From Hungatella sp. (GTDB taxonomy: Bacteria; Bacillota; Clostridia; Lachnospirales; Lachnospiraceae), in contig JAAWHK010000005.1 of NCBI GenBank assembly GCA_022795805.1, positions 1-54,109 of the forward strand: 54,109 nt of DNA, given 5' to 3'. Of the stretch, positions 31,791 to 43,702 are shown piece by piece (position 1 is the first letter of the stretch; every line of letters begins with the position of its first letter). A model generated the notes under the pieces. It did no database searches and was not told the origin of the DNA. It saw nothing but the letters and a program-made list of their open reading frames with translations. The translations under genes and the position numbers were made by a program.

Positions 31791-32210
31791 TTATTCTCCG
31801 GAGATGTCATCCACGATGGTAGTGGCAGTGTCGGCCGCCGCCTTCTTAACCTGTTCGGCCGTCTCGGCAATGTGTTCACTTGCTTCCTCAGCCGCCAGAA
31901 CCGCCGCGTCTTCTGCTTTCTCGGAGACAGTCTTAACAGCCTCAGCGGCAGCATCTTTTACAGACTCAGCGGCTTCTTTAAGGGAGCTCTCTTCTTTCTT
32001 CTCGCCCAGGGGCACATAGTTGCGCGTGGCGGCTTCTCCTTCGTGAGGCAGTGCACCGTCAAACGTGTCGTCGTCTCCCTCAAAGTCGTGAAAATCTTCA
32101 TCCAGTTCCGCATGGAAGGACCGGTACTTTAAAAAATAGGAAACGCCGGCGGCAATAGCGGTGGAAATGGCTGTCAGAGCAAGGAATTTGCCCAGATTCT
32201 TTTTTGCCAT
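31791..32210 (-). CDS. Membrane-anchored LEA-like protein of unknown function
   Basis: This 139-residue protein has one N-terminal membrane helix (about 5-23), a very acidic stretch (ELDEDFHDFEGDDDTF, about 33-48), then about 80 residues of Ala/Glu/Lys-rich amphipathic helix in 11-residue-like repeats (ESVKDAAAEAVKTVSEKAED). The composition resembles LEA-type or YtxH-like stress proteins. ATG 32210 is supported by AAAGGAG; an upstream ATG at 32243 lacks a ribosome binding site in the right place. It is divergent from groESL and could be a general-stress gene. Function unknown. Confidence 0.7.
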   Translation of the reverse strand: MAKKNLGKFLALTAISTAIAAGVSYFLKYRSFHAELDEDFHDFEGDDDTFDGALPHEGEAATRNYVPLGEKKEESSLKEAAESVKDAAAEAVKTVSEKAEDAAVLAAEEASEHIAETAEQVKKAAADTATTIVDDISGE

Positions 32211-32341
32211 GGTGGGATGCTCCTTTCTACTCTTTTTCATCATAGTAAATCTATTGTAATACCATTATTCCAAAAAAGAAAGGCATATATTAAAAAAAAT
32301 TTCATAAAATAGTGAATGGGTCTGGAAAAATTTGAAAAAAA

Positions 32342-32384
32342 TTAGCACTCAAGGCTTGACAGTGCTAACAAAGGGTGCTATAAC
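32342..32384 (+). promoter_or_regulatory. groESL promoter with CIRCE operator (HrcA site)
   Basis: TTAGCACTC-N9-cAGTGCTAA (32342-32368) is a CIRCE element with one mismatch in the right arm. The -35 TTGACA (32356-32361) lies inside it, and the -10 TATAAC (32379-32384) is 17 bp away, so HrcA binding would block RNA polymerase. Confidence 0.92.
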
Positions 32385-32429
32385 ATTGATGTGAAGAAAA
32401 TGTAAATCATTCTTAAGGAGGAATCATAT

Positions 32430-32714
32430 ATGAAATTAGCACCGTTATTTGACAGAGTTGTTTTAAAACAGCTGATTGCAGAAGAGACTACAAAGTCCGG
32501 CATCGTGCTTCCGGGACAGGCAAAGGAGAAACCGCAGCAGGCAGAGGTAGTGGCAGTGGGGCCCGGCGGAGTCGTAGAGGGCAAGGAAGTTACCATGCAG
32601 GTGAAGGTTGGGGACAAGGTTATCTTCTCCAAGTATTCCGGCACGGAAGTGGAGATGGACGAAGAGAAGTTCGTCATCGTGAAGCAGAATGATATTCTGG
32701 CTGTCATTGAGTAA
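32430..32714 (+). CDS. groES: Co-chaperonin GroES
   Basis: This 94-residue protein is the 10-kDa lid of the GroEL chaperonin. It has LAPLFDRVVLKQL at the start, a mobile loop around EETTKSGIVLPGQAKEKP (about 15-32), and VAVGPG and GDKVIFSKYSGTEV segments. Length is normal. AAGGAGGAATC precedes the ATG. It lies 49 bp before groEL in one HrcA-controlled operon. Confidence 0.98.
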   Translation: MKLAPLFDRVVLKQLIAEETTKSGIVLPGQAKEKPQQAEVVAVGPGGVVEGKEVTMQVKVGDKVIFSKYSGTEVEMDEEKFVIVKQNDILAVIE

Positions 32715-32760
32715 CAAGATTGAGAGAAGACTAAGAATAGAAAGAAACCGGAGGGAATGA

Positions 32761-34386
<1,626 letters not shown>

Positions 34387-34412
34387 GCGAAAGCTGAACA
34401 GTTACAAATAAG

Positions 34413-34460
34413 AACCGTGGGAGGGTGCCATGCTTGCATGGGCATTCTCCTGCGGTTTTC
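34413..34460 (+). terminator. Rho-independent terminator of groESL
   Basis: AACCGTGGGAGGGTGCC pairs imperfectly with GGCATTCTCCTGCGGTT, with a CATGCTTGCATG top, and is followed by TT. The distal pairing is broken by mismatches. Confidence 0.7.
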
Positions 34461-34556
34461 CTGTTCTATGGGACACAGAGTTTTATCATTCAGGCAAGAG
34501 CCTGCAGAAAGAGACGTGTCCCAATCCACAAAAAAGAAGAAAGGACCATACTCACT

Positions 34557-35054
34557 ATGAATGATTCCTACACAGAATGGCTGGTAAAGCGGAAGGCTCC
34601 GGCCAGCAGCCTGATCATCAAAGCAGCTCTCATCGTGCTCTGCGTTATCAGCGCTTTCCTGGCTCTGACTACGATGTTTGGCATCGTGATACTGGTTGTG
34701 GCAGGCGGCGCCACCTACTATTTATTCCAGAACATGAACCTGGAGTTTGAATACCTGTTTGTCAACGATCAGATTACCGTTGACAAGATCATGGGACAGG
34801 CCCGCAGAAAGAAGGTATGGGAGGGGACCTTAGGCGAAGTGCAGATTGTGGCGCCTATCGATTCCTACATTCTGAAAGACTATGAGAAGCCGGGCATGAA
34901 ACGGCTGGATTTTGCTTCCCATGCTCCCAATGCCAGGGTGTACGGTATGATCCATCAGGGGGAGGGAGGACAGGTGACTAAGGTCATCTTTGAGCCCAAT
35001 GACAAGATCCTGCATCACATCAGACAGAGGAGTCCGCGAAAAGTGGTTTTGTAG
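34557..35054 (+). CDS. Small membrane protein, DUF6106-like
   Basis: This 165-residue protein has two adjacent membrane helices (about 20-38 and 40-58) and a soluble C-terminal part with EFEYLFVNDQITVDKI, a stretch that looks like a PH-like or bPH2 domain, ending in HIRQRSPRKVVL. I recall a Lachnospiraceae family of this type named DUF6106. Function unknown. ATG 34557 has AGAAAGGACC upstream; longer frames start inside the groEL terminator region and are rejected. It lies between groEL and guaB, with its own unknown promoter. Confidence 0.65.
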   Translation: MNDSYTEWLVKRKAPASSLIIKAALIVLCVISAFLALTTMFGIVILVVAGGATYYLFQNMNLEFEYLFVNDQITVDKIMGQARRKKVWEGTLGEVQIVAPIDSYILKDYEKPGMKRLDFASHAPNARVYGMIHQGEGGQVTKVIFEPNDKILHHIRQRSPRKVVL

Positions 35055-35064
35055 TTAAATCTAT

Positions 35065-35093
35065 TTGACAACCCCAGTTAAATTTGATATATT
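35065..35093 (+). promoter_or_regulatory. SigA-type promoter of guaB
   Basis: TTGACA (35065-35070) and TATATT (35088-35093) are spaced by 17 bp, about 46 bp before the guaB start. Confidence 0.85.
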
Positions 35094-35106
35094 AGGTTAC
35101 TAATAA

Positions 35107-36594
<1,488 letters not shown>

Positions 36595-36644
36595 CAGAAG
36601 TAAGACGGATACCATAAGCCGGATTGTAAAAAGGCCTGTAGCGG

Positions 36645-36684
36645 GGAGGCAGAGTTGTCGAAAAGAGACTCTGCCTCCTCTTTT
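36645..36684 (+). terminator. Rho-independent terminator of guaB
   Basis: GGAGGCAGAGT (36645-36655) pairs with ACTCTGCCTCC (36668-36678) and is followed by TCTTTT. Confidence 0.9.
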
Positions 36685-36768
36685 ACAAAGTTTCATTGCA
36701 GGCAATATTCCCGGTATGATATAATGGAAGCATTGGGACGACAAAATTTAACGAGGATGGTAAGTGCA

Positions 36769-37614
36769 ATGAATTATGGGATGAGATGTCATGATATTTG
36801 CCCGAAGGCGGATATGGATACCGTGTTTGACGCAGTGAGAGCCAACAATATCAATCAGATCCAGCTGGCCCTTGGCAAGTCCATATCCGGATATGATTTT
36901 GATTACGGCAGCTATTCGCCGGGGTTCGGCCGCCTGATCGGGCAGAAGCTGAAAGAACGGGATATCCATGTGGCGGTGCTGGGCTGCTACATCAACCCCA
37001 CCAACCCAGACGAGAAGGTGCGCCAGGCGGAGGTGAGGAAGTTTATCGAGCATCTGAAGTATGCCAGAGCCATGGATGCGGATATGGTGGGGACGGAGAC
37101 CGGCCGCTACAGCGCCGCCTTTGACGTGGTTCCATACACCTACACGGAAGGATGTTATCAGCTGCTTCTAAAAAGCATGAGGGAGATCGTGTCCGCCGCG
37201 GAGAAGCTGGGGGTGATTGTGGGGATTGAGGCTGTTCACGACCACACACTGTACTGCCCGGAGATGATGAGACGGTTTCTGGAGGATATTGACTCGCCCA
37301 ATGTGGAGGCGATTCTGGATCCGGTGAATCTGATCAGCCGGGAGAATTATGAGAATCAGGATCCGGTGATAGACGACGCTTTTAAGCTGTACGGGGACAG
37401 GATTTCCGTGGTTCATGTGAAGGATTTTGTCATGAAGGACGGGGAGCCGGAATTTGCCCATGTGGGAACGGGACTTCTTCACTACGACACGCTGATGAGG
37501 AAACTGAAAGCGCAGAAACCCTATATCGCCATGCTTCTGGAGAATTCCAATCCGGAGCGGTATCACGGCGATGTGGCGTATCTGCAGAAGATCTACGATG
37601 AAGTGCAGGAATAG
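36769..37614 (+). CDS. Sugar phosphate isomerase/epimerase-like TIM-barrel protein
   Basis: This 281-residue protein belongs to the AP endonuclease 2/xylose isomerase-like TIM-barrel family. Likely metal-ligand residues are the Glu in VGTETGRYS, E and H of GIEAVHDHTL (about 149-158), D of LDPVNLI, H of VVHVKDF and E of MLLENSNPER. Substrates in the family include sugars, inosose and tagaturonate; nothing here identifies it. ATG 36769 is chosen because a GAGG lies about 12 nt upstream; ATG 36757 is an alternative. A malic enzyme gene starts 40 bp downstream, so they are probably co-transcribed. Confidence 0.82.
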   Translation: MNYGMRCHDICPKADMDTVFDAVRANNINQIQLALGKSISGYDFDYGSYSPGFGRLIGQKLKERDIHVAVLGCYINPTNPDEKVRQAEVRKFIEHLKYARAMDADMVGTETGRYSAAFDVVPYTYTEGCYQLLLKSMREIVSAAEKLGVIVGIEAVHDHTLYCPEMMRRFLEDIDSPNVEAILDPVNLISRENYENQDPVIDDAFKLYGDRISVVHVKDFVMKDGEPEFAHVGTGLLHYDTLMRKLKAQKPYIAMLLENSNPERYHGDVAYLQKIYDEVQE

Positions 37615-37654
37615 GGCGGTATAAGATGTCTTTTTAAAATGGAGGATGGTACAT

Positions 37655-38827
37655 ATGACTTTGAAAGAGCAGGCGCTGGAAAAGCATTATGAGTGGAAGG
37701 GCAAGATCGAGGTGGTCTCCAGGACCCCTATCAAAAACAGGGAGCAGCTGTCTCTGGCTTACACGCCGGGGGTGGCGGAGCCCTGCCTGGAAATCGCCAG
37801 AGACCATATGAAAGTATATGAACTTACCAGAAGGAAGAACCTGGTGGCTGTGGTCACGGACGGCACGGCGGTGCTGGGACTGGGGGATATCGGACCTGAG
37901 GCAGCCATGCCGGTTATGGAGGGTAAATGCGCCCTGTTTAAGGAGTTTGCCGGGGTGGATGCATTCCCCATCTGCATTGACTCCAAGGATCCTAAGGTCA
38001 TCATCGACACGGTGGCCCTGATTTCCAAGAGCTTTGGAGGAATTAATCTGGAGGATATATCCGCGCCCCGGTGTTTCGCCATCGAGGAAGAACTGAAAAA
38101 GAGATGTGATATCCCTGTGTTTCACGACGACCAGCACGGCACGGCCATCGTGGTCTCGGCAGCGATGCTCAACGCCATAAAGGTGGTGGGCAAAGAGATG
38201 GGCAGGCTTAAGATCGTCATCAACGGGGCCGGGGCTGCCGGGATCTCCATCGCCAAGATGATCCTGCAGATCGGCTTCGGCCAGGTGATCCTCTGCGACG
38301 TGAAGGGGGCTGTCTATGAGGGCGCCGACTGGCTGAACCCTGCACAGGCCCAGATGGCCAGGGTGACCAACAGGGAGAGGCAGACAGGGACTCTGGCGGA
38401 CGTGATGAAGGGGGCGGACGTGTTTATCGGTGTGTCCAGGCCGGGCCTGGTGAGCAAGGATATGGTTCGGTCCATGGCGCAGGGCGCCATGGTCTTCCCC
38501 ATGGCAAATCCCACGCCTGAGATTATGCCGGAGGAGGCGCTGGAGGCGGGAGCGGCCGTGGTGGGAACAGGCCGTTCCGACTATCCCAACCAGATCAACA
38601 ATGTGCTGGCCTTTCCCGGCATCTTCAAAGGAGCGCTGTCCGTTATGGCTACAGACATTACGGAGTCCATGAAGATGGCGGCGGCCCGGGCCATCGCGTC
38701 GGTGGTGAAGCCTGAGGAGCTGACGGCAGAGTACATACTTCCCCATGCTTTCGATCCGCGGGTGGCAAAGACGGTGGCGGAGACGGTGGCAGAGGACGCC
38801 AGGAGAAACGGGCAGAGCCGTCTGTGA
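37655..38827 (+). CDS. NAD(P)-dependent malic enzyme
   Basis: This 390-residue protein is a short bacterial malic enzyme, converting malate to pyruvate and CO2 with NAD(P). It shows the start [17 protein letters not shown], then [10 protein letters not shown] with the catalytic Tyr, [21 protein letters not shown] and [10 protein letters not shown] with metal-binding acidic residues, and a Rossmann nucleotide site [15 protein letters not shown] (about 191-205). ATG 37655 sits 9 nt after GGAGG. It stands between the TIM-barrel gene and an aldo/keto reductase gene in one run of plus-strand genes. Confidence 0.94.
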   Translation: MTLKEQALEKHYEWKGKIEVVSRTPIKNREQLSLAYTPGVAEPCLEIARDHMKVYELTRRKNLVAVVTDGTAVLGLGDIGPEAAMPVMEGKCALFKEFAGVDAFPICIDSKDPKVIIDTVALISKSFGGINLEDISAPRCFAIEEELKKRCDIPVFHDDQHGTAIVVSAAMLNAIKVVGKEMGRLKIVINGAGAAGISIAKMILQIGFGQVILCDVKGAVYEGADWLNPAQAQMARVTNRERQTGTLADVMKGADVFIGVSRPGLVSKDMVRSMAQGAMVFPMANPTPEIMPEEALEAGAAVVGTGRSDYPNQINNVLAFPGIFKGALSVMATDITESMKMAAARAIASVVKPEELTAEYILPHAFDPRVAKTVAETVAEDARRNGQSRL

Positions 38828-38861
38828 CAAAGAATCTATAGACAGAGGAGCGGTTAAGATT

Positions 38862-39998
38862 ATGGAAATGAGAAAGATGGAGAATCTGGGAGTGGAGACA
38901 TCCCTTCTGGGGTTTGGATGCATGAGATTTCCCGTGACGGCTGAGGGCGCCATTGATGAGCCGGAAGCGGAGGGGATGCTGGATAAGGCCATAGAGAACG
39001 GCGTCAACTACATAGACACGGCATACCCCTACCACGAGGGAAAGAGCGAGGTTGTGGTAGGAAATATACTGAAAAAGTACGACAGGGATTCTTTCTATCT
39101 GGCTACCAAGCTTCCGCTGTGGAAGGTGGAGACCCTGAAGGACGTGGAGGAGATCTTTGAGGAGCAGCTGTCCAGGCTGCAGACCGATCACGTTGATTTT
39201 TATCTCATGCATGCCGTCAACAGGGAGCGCTGGGACAGGATGGCGGCACTGGGCTGCATAGAGGCGCTGGAGAGCCTGAAGGAAAGGGGAAAGATACGGT
39301 ATCTGGGCTTTTCTTTCCACGACAGCTATGAGGTATTTGAGGAGGTTCTGGGGTACAGGGACTGGGATTTCTGCCAGATTCAGTTTAATTATATGGACAC
39401 GGAAGAACAGGCCGGGATGAAGGGATATAATCTGGCCAGGGAGAAAGGGGTGCCCCTTGTGATCATGGAGCCGGTGAAAGGCGGACGTCTGGCGGCATTT
39501 TCCGGGGACATCGCACAAAAATTCAGGAGCCTGGACGAGGATGCATCCTTTGCGTCCTTTGCCCTCAGGTGGGTGGGAAGCCTGCCGGGGGTTAAGGTTA
39601 TCCTGAGCGGCATGTCTACCATGGAGCAGGTGGAGGATAACCTGAAGACATTCGGACAGTTTAAGCCTCTTTCCCAGGAGGAGCAGGCCGTGATTGCGGA
39701 TGTGGCGGCCACGGTGAAGGGACGAATTCAGAACGGATGTACGGGATGCAGATACTGTATGCCATGCCCGGCCGGTGTGGATATTCCCGGGTGTTTCAGC
39801 GTGTGGAATCATTACCATATGTATCAGAACTACAATCTTGTGAAGCGGGACTGGGAGAACCAGATAGGAAAGAGCCATCAGGCCTCTAACTGTGTGAAGT
39901 GCGGAAAGTGCGAGGCAGCGTGTCCTCAGAAGCTGTCCATACGCAGTGATCTGGAGAGGGTTCAGGAGGATCTCGACAGGAGAGAGATGGTTCTGTAG
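38862..39998 (+). CDS. Aldo/keto reductase with C-terminal [4Fe-4S] domain
   Basis: This 378-residue protein has an AKR TIM barrel (about 1-290) with YIDTAYPYHEGKSE (catalytic Tyr region), KLPLWKVE and DFYLMHAV, fused to a ferredoxin-like tail with CTGCRYCMPCP and CVKCGKCEAACPQ (near 285-360), giving cysteines for two clusters. The family is common in clostridia; substrates are unknown. The ATG follows GAGGAG at 12 nt; ATG 38868 is an alternative start. It is the last gene before a strong terminator, 34 bp after the malic enzyme gene. Confidence 0.88.
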   Translation: MEMRKMENLGVETSLLGFGCMRFPVTAEGAIDEPEAEGMLDKAIENGVNYIDTAYPYHEGKSEVVVGNILKKYDRDSFYLATKLPLWKVETLKDVEEIFEEQLSRLQTDHVDFYLMHAVNRERWDRMAALGCIEALESLKERGKIRYLGFSFHDSYEVFEEVLGYRDWDFCQIQFNYMDTEEQAGMKGYNLAREKGVPLVIMEPVKGGRLAAFSGDIAQKFRSLDEDASFASFALRWVGSLPGVKVILSGMSTMEQVEDNLKTFGQFKPLSQEEQAVIADVAATVKGRIQNGCTGCRYCMPCPAGVDIPGCFSVWNHYHMYQNYNLVKRDWENQIGKSHQASNCVKCGKCEAACPQKLSIRSDLERVQEDLDRREMVL

Positions 39999-40020
39999 CA
40001 GAGCCGTATGAAAGAGACGG

Positions 40021-40073
40021 GGCTGCCGCAAAATGACGGATTCAAATTTCCGAATTTTGCGGCAGCCTCTTTT
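40021..40073 (+). terminator. Rho-independent terminator after the aldo/keto reductase gene
   Basis: GGCTGCCGCAAAAT (40021-40034) pairs with ATTTTGCGGCAGCC (40054-40067), followed by TCTTTT. It also lies just past the stop of the convergent minus-strand germination gene. Confidence 0.92.
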
Positions 40074-40086
40074 GGCGGGACGGCGG

Positions 40087-41499
40087 CTATGCTTTCTGCT
40101 TGTGGGGCAGTCTGCCTCTGAAGAACCTCTTTTTTAGTTCCGACCATTTAAAGGGAATCAGCGGGTAGATATAGCTTTTTCCCGCTATGGTCTTGTTGAA
40201 TACAACGGCACAGACGGACAGGATCACCCCGGCCGCGAATCCCCAGTAGTTGAACAGGGCTGTGAGAATCAGCAGGATCATGCGCATGAATTTCAGGGCA
40301 TAACCCAGCTCAAAGCTGGCCTGTGAGTAGTTGGCTACCGTGACAAAGGCCATGTAGAGCATGGTCTCACTGTTGAACCATCCGGATTTCACGGAGTACT
40401 CTCCCAGGACAATGCCGGCGATCACACTTAAGGGGGTAGTCAGCATACTGGGGGTGTTGATGGCAGCCAGCCGCAGGCCGTCGATGGCAAATTCCAGTAT
40501 CATGAGCTGGAAAAACAGAGGCACAAAAGGTTCTTCCGACAGCTGTATAAATTCCAGCCAGGGAGGCAGCACATGGGGATTCTGCATGAGCAGAAGCCAT
40601 GTAGGGGTGAGGAACAGCGTCAGTATAGAAATCACCATCCTGGATAGCCTCAGATAGGTGCCTGTGACCGGGGGAAAATAGTAGTCGTCAGCCTCCTCGA
40701 TGATGTCAAAGACGGAGGACGGCAGGATCATGGCGGCGGGAGAGTTGTCCACAAGGATAATGATATTGCCCTCCAGGATGGAGGCCGCCGCCGTGTCCGG
40801 GCGCTCGGAAAACTTGAATTTGGGAAAGGGATTGTACCACTTGCTGGGATAGAGACATTCGGCCAGGCTTTCCTGATTCATGGTCAGTGCGTCCACATGG
40901 AGGTTCTGGATACGGCTCCTGATCAGGGAGAGCATCTTCTCGTCCACCCGGTTCTTCATGTAGCAGACCGCAATATCCGTGTGGGAACTTTCGCCGGCAC
41001 TGAGGATTTCCATGGTAAGTTTTGGATCCCGGATGCGGCGGCGGATCAGGGCCGTGTTGAAGATCAGGGTCTCCACGAATCCGTCTCTGGAGCCCCGCAT
41101 CACCTTGTCCTTCTCAGGCTCCGACACGCCTCTGGCGGGGTAGGTCCTGCAGTCAAGGGTCAGACAGGCGTCGTACCCGTCGATGAAAACACAGGAGATA
41201 CCGGCGAGAAGCTGGACGATGGCCGCGTCGGAGTCGCTGATTAGTCCTACCTCTCCGTAGGGAATATGCTGCTTGGAAAAGCCGTGGGCGTCCTTTGGCA
41301 TATCCTCCGGTTTTATGGATTCCCACACCTGAAATATTTTCAGGAGGACTTCATCTTTCGTAAATCCGTCTATAAAGTAGGCGCAGGCTGTGCGTCCGCC
41401 TACGGATATGGTGCGGTACACCACGTCAAAGTTGGAGGTCACATCCAGCGTCTGATTCATGAATTTTATATTATCCTGAATCGTTTCTGAAAACTTCAT
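40087..41499 (-). CDS. Spore germination protein, GerA (GerAA/KA) family
   Basis: This 470-residue protein is the A subunit of a GerA-type germinant receptor. The N-terminal cytoplasmic domain (about 1-270) includes VAVCYMKNRVDE-like IAVCYMKNRV, and the integral region (about 275-445) has about five membrane helices with DDYYFPPVTGTYLRLSRM and LRLAAINTPSML. Receptors usually need B and C subunits. No gerAB or gerAC is beside this gene. ATG 41499 is supported by AAAGGAG 8 nt upstream; an ATG six codons earlier has no ribosome binding site. It is convergent with the aldo/keto reductase gene. Confidence 0.9.
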   Translation of the reverse strand: MKFSETIQDNIKFMNQTLDVTSNFDVVYRTISVGGRTACAYFIDGFTKDEVLLKIFQVWESIKPEDMPKDAHGFSKQHIPYGEVGLISDSDAAIVQLLAGISCVFIDGYDACLTLDCRTYPARGVSEPEKDKVMRGSRDGFVETLIFNTALIRRRIRDPKLTMEILSAGESSHTDIAVCYMKNRVDEKMLSLIRSRIQNLHVDALTMNQESLAECLYPSKWYNPFPKFKFSERPDTAAASILEGNIIILVDNSPAAMILPSSVFDIIEEADDYYFPPVTGTYLRLSRMVISILTLFLTPTWLLLMQNPHVLPPWLEFIQLSEEPFVPLFFQLMILEFAIDGLRLAAINTPSMLTTPLSVIAGIVLGEYSVKSGWFNSETMLYMAFVTVANYSQASFELGYALKFMRMILLILTALFNYWGFAAGVILSVCAVVFNKTIAGKSYIYPLIPFKWSELKKRFFRGRLPHKQKA

Positions 41500-41571
41500 G
41501 AGACACACTCCTTTCATATGTTATAAAACATGTTTCCTAAGAAGTATGTGCAGAATAAAGGACTTTATGAA

Positions 41572-41628
41572 AATAAAAAAATCCCTCTAAAAGGGAGGAG
41601 CCGGTCAAACCCCTGAGGGCCGACCGGC
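41572..41628 (-). terminator. Terminator between pncB and the germination gene (minus strand)
   Basis: On the minus strand TCCCTTTTAGAGGGA (41596-41582) is followed by a T tract (41581-41572). A second hairpin, GCCGGTC with GACCGGC (41600-41628), lies just before it. Together they would end the pncB transcript. Confidence 0.75.
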
Positions 41629-41778
41629 GGATTATGAAAAAAATCTTATCAAATGTAAGCAGCTCTTTTTCTTTTGATGGTTAAAGTATACCCCCCGAAT
41701 GTGAAGAAAGTTTATCAAGGTTGTAAAAGCAGTATGAAAGATTTGTTAATAAATTGTGAACACGTCGGCCGCGGCCCT

Positions 41779-43239
41779 TTAGTCATTAAAATGGTACTGA
41801 TCCAGAAGCTGGTTTCGCATCTTCCAGAGAGGCATGGACAGATCTACATGGGTGCGGTGAGGGTATTCCAGACGGAGGGACTCCTCCCACAGCGTGGCCA
41901 GCTCTTTCTTACAGTATTTCTGAATGTCCATAACCCTGGGGGATTCGTAGACACAGGTTCCGTTCAGGAACACGGGAACCATAAGCTCGCGTAAGGTGTA
42001 GCTGTCCGGTGCCAGATGGGTCTTTTTCCAGGTCTCTATGGGGTCGAAAAGCAGCAGGGAGTTTTTGGAATCGTACTCCTCGTCCACCAGGCAGATGAGA
42101 TCGGCGATGATCTTCCCGGTCTCCTTGTTGTAGATGCGCCGGATGGTCTTGTTGCCCGGGTTGGTGATCTTCTCGGCATTTTCCGAAACCTTGATCTTGG
42201 GAACGAACTGTTTTGTCTCTCTGTCCATGATGGCAGCCAGTTTATACACTCCGCCGAAGGAGGGGCAGTCCTTGGATGTGATCAGATTGGTTCCCACTCC
42301 CCAGGAATTGATGGCCGCCCCCTGAAGCTTCAGGCTGCTGATAAGATTCTCGTCCAGATCATTGGACGCGGATATAATCGCGTCAGGAAATCCCGCCTCA
42401 TCCAACATCTTCTTGGCTTTCTTGGACAGGTAGGCCAGGTCGCCGCTGTCCAGGCGGATGCCGTAAAATGTAAGGGGGATGCTGGCTGCACGCATCTCTT
42501 TAAAAACCTGGATGGCGTGGGGGATGCCGGACTTTAACGTGTCGTAGGTGTCCACCAGAAGGATGCAGGCGGTTGGGTACAGCCTGGCATAGGTGCGGAA
42601 GGCGGTGAGCTCATCGGGAAAACTCATAATCCAGCTGTGGGCATGGGTGCCCTTTACGGGCACATCGAACATCTGCCCTGCCAGAACGTTGGAGGTGCCG
42701 ATGCAGCCGGCGATCATGGCGGCTCTGGCCCCGTAGATTCCCGCGTCCGGTCCCTGGGCCCGGCGAAGGCCGAACTCCATGACGCCGTCACCCTGGGCCG
42801 CGTAGATGACCCGGGCCGTCTTGGTGGCGATGAGGCTCTGATGATTGACGATATTCAGGAGAGCCGTTTCCACCAGCTGGGCTTCCATGATGGGGGCGAT
42901 GACTTTCACAAGAGGTTCCCTGGGAAACACGACGGTCCCCTCCGGAATGGCGTAGATGTCTCCGGAAAAACGGAAATGCTTTAAGTAGTCCAGAAAGTCC
43001 TCTCCGAACAATCCGGTGGAGCGGAGATAGGTGATGTCCTCCTGGTCAAAATGGAGATTCTTCACGTACTCAATAACCTGTTCCAGGCCTGCGCAGATAG
43101 AGTATCCGTTGTTATTGGGGTTGCTGCGGTAGAAAGCGTCGAAGATGACGGTTTCATTGGCATCCTTCTCCTTAAAATATCCCTGCATCATAGTCAGTTC
43201 ATACAGGTCCGTCAACAGTGTCAGATTTCGCTTTTCCAT
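41779..43239 (-). CDS. pncB: Nicotinate phosphoribosyltransferase
   Basis: This 486-residue enzyme makes nicotinate mononucleotide from nicotinate and PRPP in NAD salvage. It shows the start NLTLLTDLYELTMMQGYF, the catalytic-His region GTHAHSWIMSFP (about 200-211), and IRLDSGDLAYLSKKA. The Asn/His/Asp layout matches the longer Firmicute form. The start at 43239 has GGAGGAT upstream. It has its own promoter and terminator, and reads toward gerA. Confidence 0.94.
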   Translation of the reverse strand: MEKRNLTLLTDLYELTMMQGYFKEKDANETVIFDAFYRSNPNNNGYSICAGLEQVIEYVKNLHFDQEDITYLRSTGLFGEDFLDYLKHFRFSGDIYAIPEGTVVFPREPLVKVIAPIMEAQLVETALLNIVNHQSLIATKTARVIYAAQGDGVMEFGLRRAQGPDAGIYGARAAMIAGCIGTSNVLAGQMFDVPVKGTHAHSWIMSFPDELTAFRTYARLYPTACILLVDTYDTLKSGIPHAIQVFKEMRAASIPLTFYGIRLDSGDLAYLSKKAKKMLDEAGFPDAIISASNDLDENLISSLKLQGAAINSWGVGTNLITSKDCPSFGGVYKLAAIMDRETKQFVPKIKVSENAEKITNPGNKTIRRIYNKETGKIIADLICLVDEEYDSKNSLLLFDPIETWKKTHLAPDSYTLRELMVPVFLNGTCVYESPRVMDIQKYCKKELATLWEESLRLEYPHRTHVDLSMPLWKMRNQLLDQYHFND

Positions 43240-43317
43240 AGTATCCTCCTGTTTGGCAACCGGGACCGGGGGATGGGAACCCGAAAGCGGTCCTGGTTTT
43301 GTTAGTAATTAACGATG

Positions 43318-43345
43318 AGTATACCACACTTTGGGGGAAAGACAA
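43318..43345 (-). promoter_or_regulatory. Promoter of pncB
   Basis: On the minus strand TTGTCT (43345-43340) and TATACT (43323-43318) are separated by 16 bp. GTTA-gtaat-TAAC (43301-43313) just downstream is a small inverted repeat where a regulator might bind. Confidence 0.6.
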
Positions 43346-43387
43346 AGAGTTCGTTAATAAAATGTCAATATCGCCAAAAGATTTTCC

Positions 43388-43416
43388 TTGACATCCCTAT
43401 CCGTGATAACTATAAT
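43388..43416 (+). promoter_or_regulatory. SigA-type promoter of the T-box/ileS transcript
   Basis: TTGACA (43388-43393) and TATAAT (43411-43416) match consensus exactly with a 17-bp spacer. Transcription would start about 43423. Confidence 0.93.
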
Positions 43417-43439
43417 AAAAGGGCATAAAATTAGGAATA

Positions 43440-43679
43440 AAGACGCAGATGAAGACAGTACTCCTGTTACGAACATCCCAGAGAGCCGGCGGCGGTGGAA
43501 AGCCGGCATCAGTAGGGCAGAGAGGAACATCACTTCGGAGTCGCGGGCTGAAGGGGAAAGTTATCCCTGGTAGGTCTGGCCGGTGTTTCCGCCGTTACAG
43601 GGAAGGCATATGATGGTATGCGGTAATAGGTGGTACAGCGAAACATTCTTCGTCCTCATTACGGGGGCGAAGTTTTTTT
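43440..43679 (+). promoter_or_regulatory. T-box riboswitch (isoleucine) controlling ileS
   Basis: The leader has the stem I motifs CAGAGAGCC and GGTGGAAA, then GGAACATCACTTCGGAG, where ATC (43530-43532) sits at the specifier position and is an isoleucine codon. The T-box core AGGTGGTACAGCG lies at 43628-43640; its UGGU pairs with the ACCA end of uncharged tRNA-Ile. A terminator, CTTCGTCCTC-attac-GGGGGCGAAG (43648-43672), and a T tract (43673-43679) follow. Uncharged tRNA-Ile would favour the antiterminator and ileS expression (family knowledge). Confidence 0.93.
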
Positions 43680-43702
43680 ATTTCAAATCATGGAGGTCAT
43701 GT

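Noticed and set aside
43583..43702. A longer N terminus for IleRS from the ATG at 43583
   Set aside because: The region is the T-box antiterminator/terminator; GGAGG precedes the ATG at 43703, which gives the normal IleRS start.
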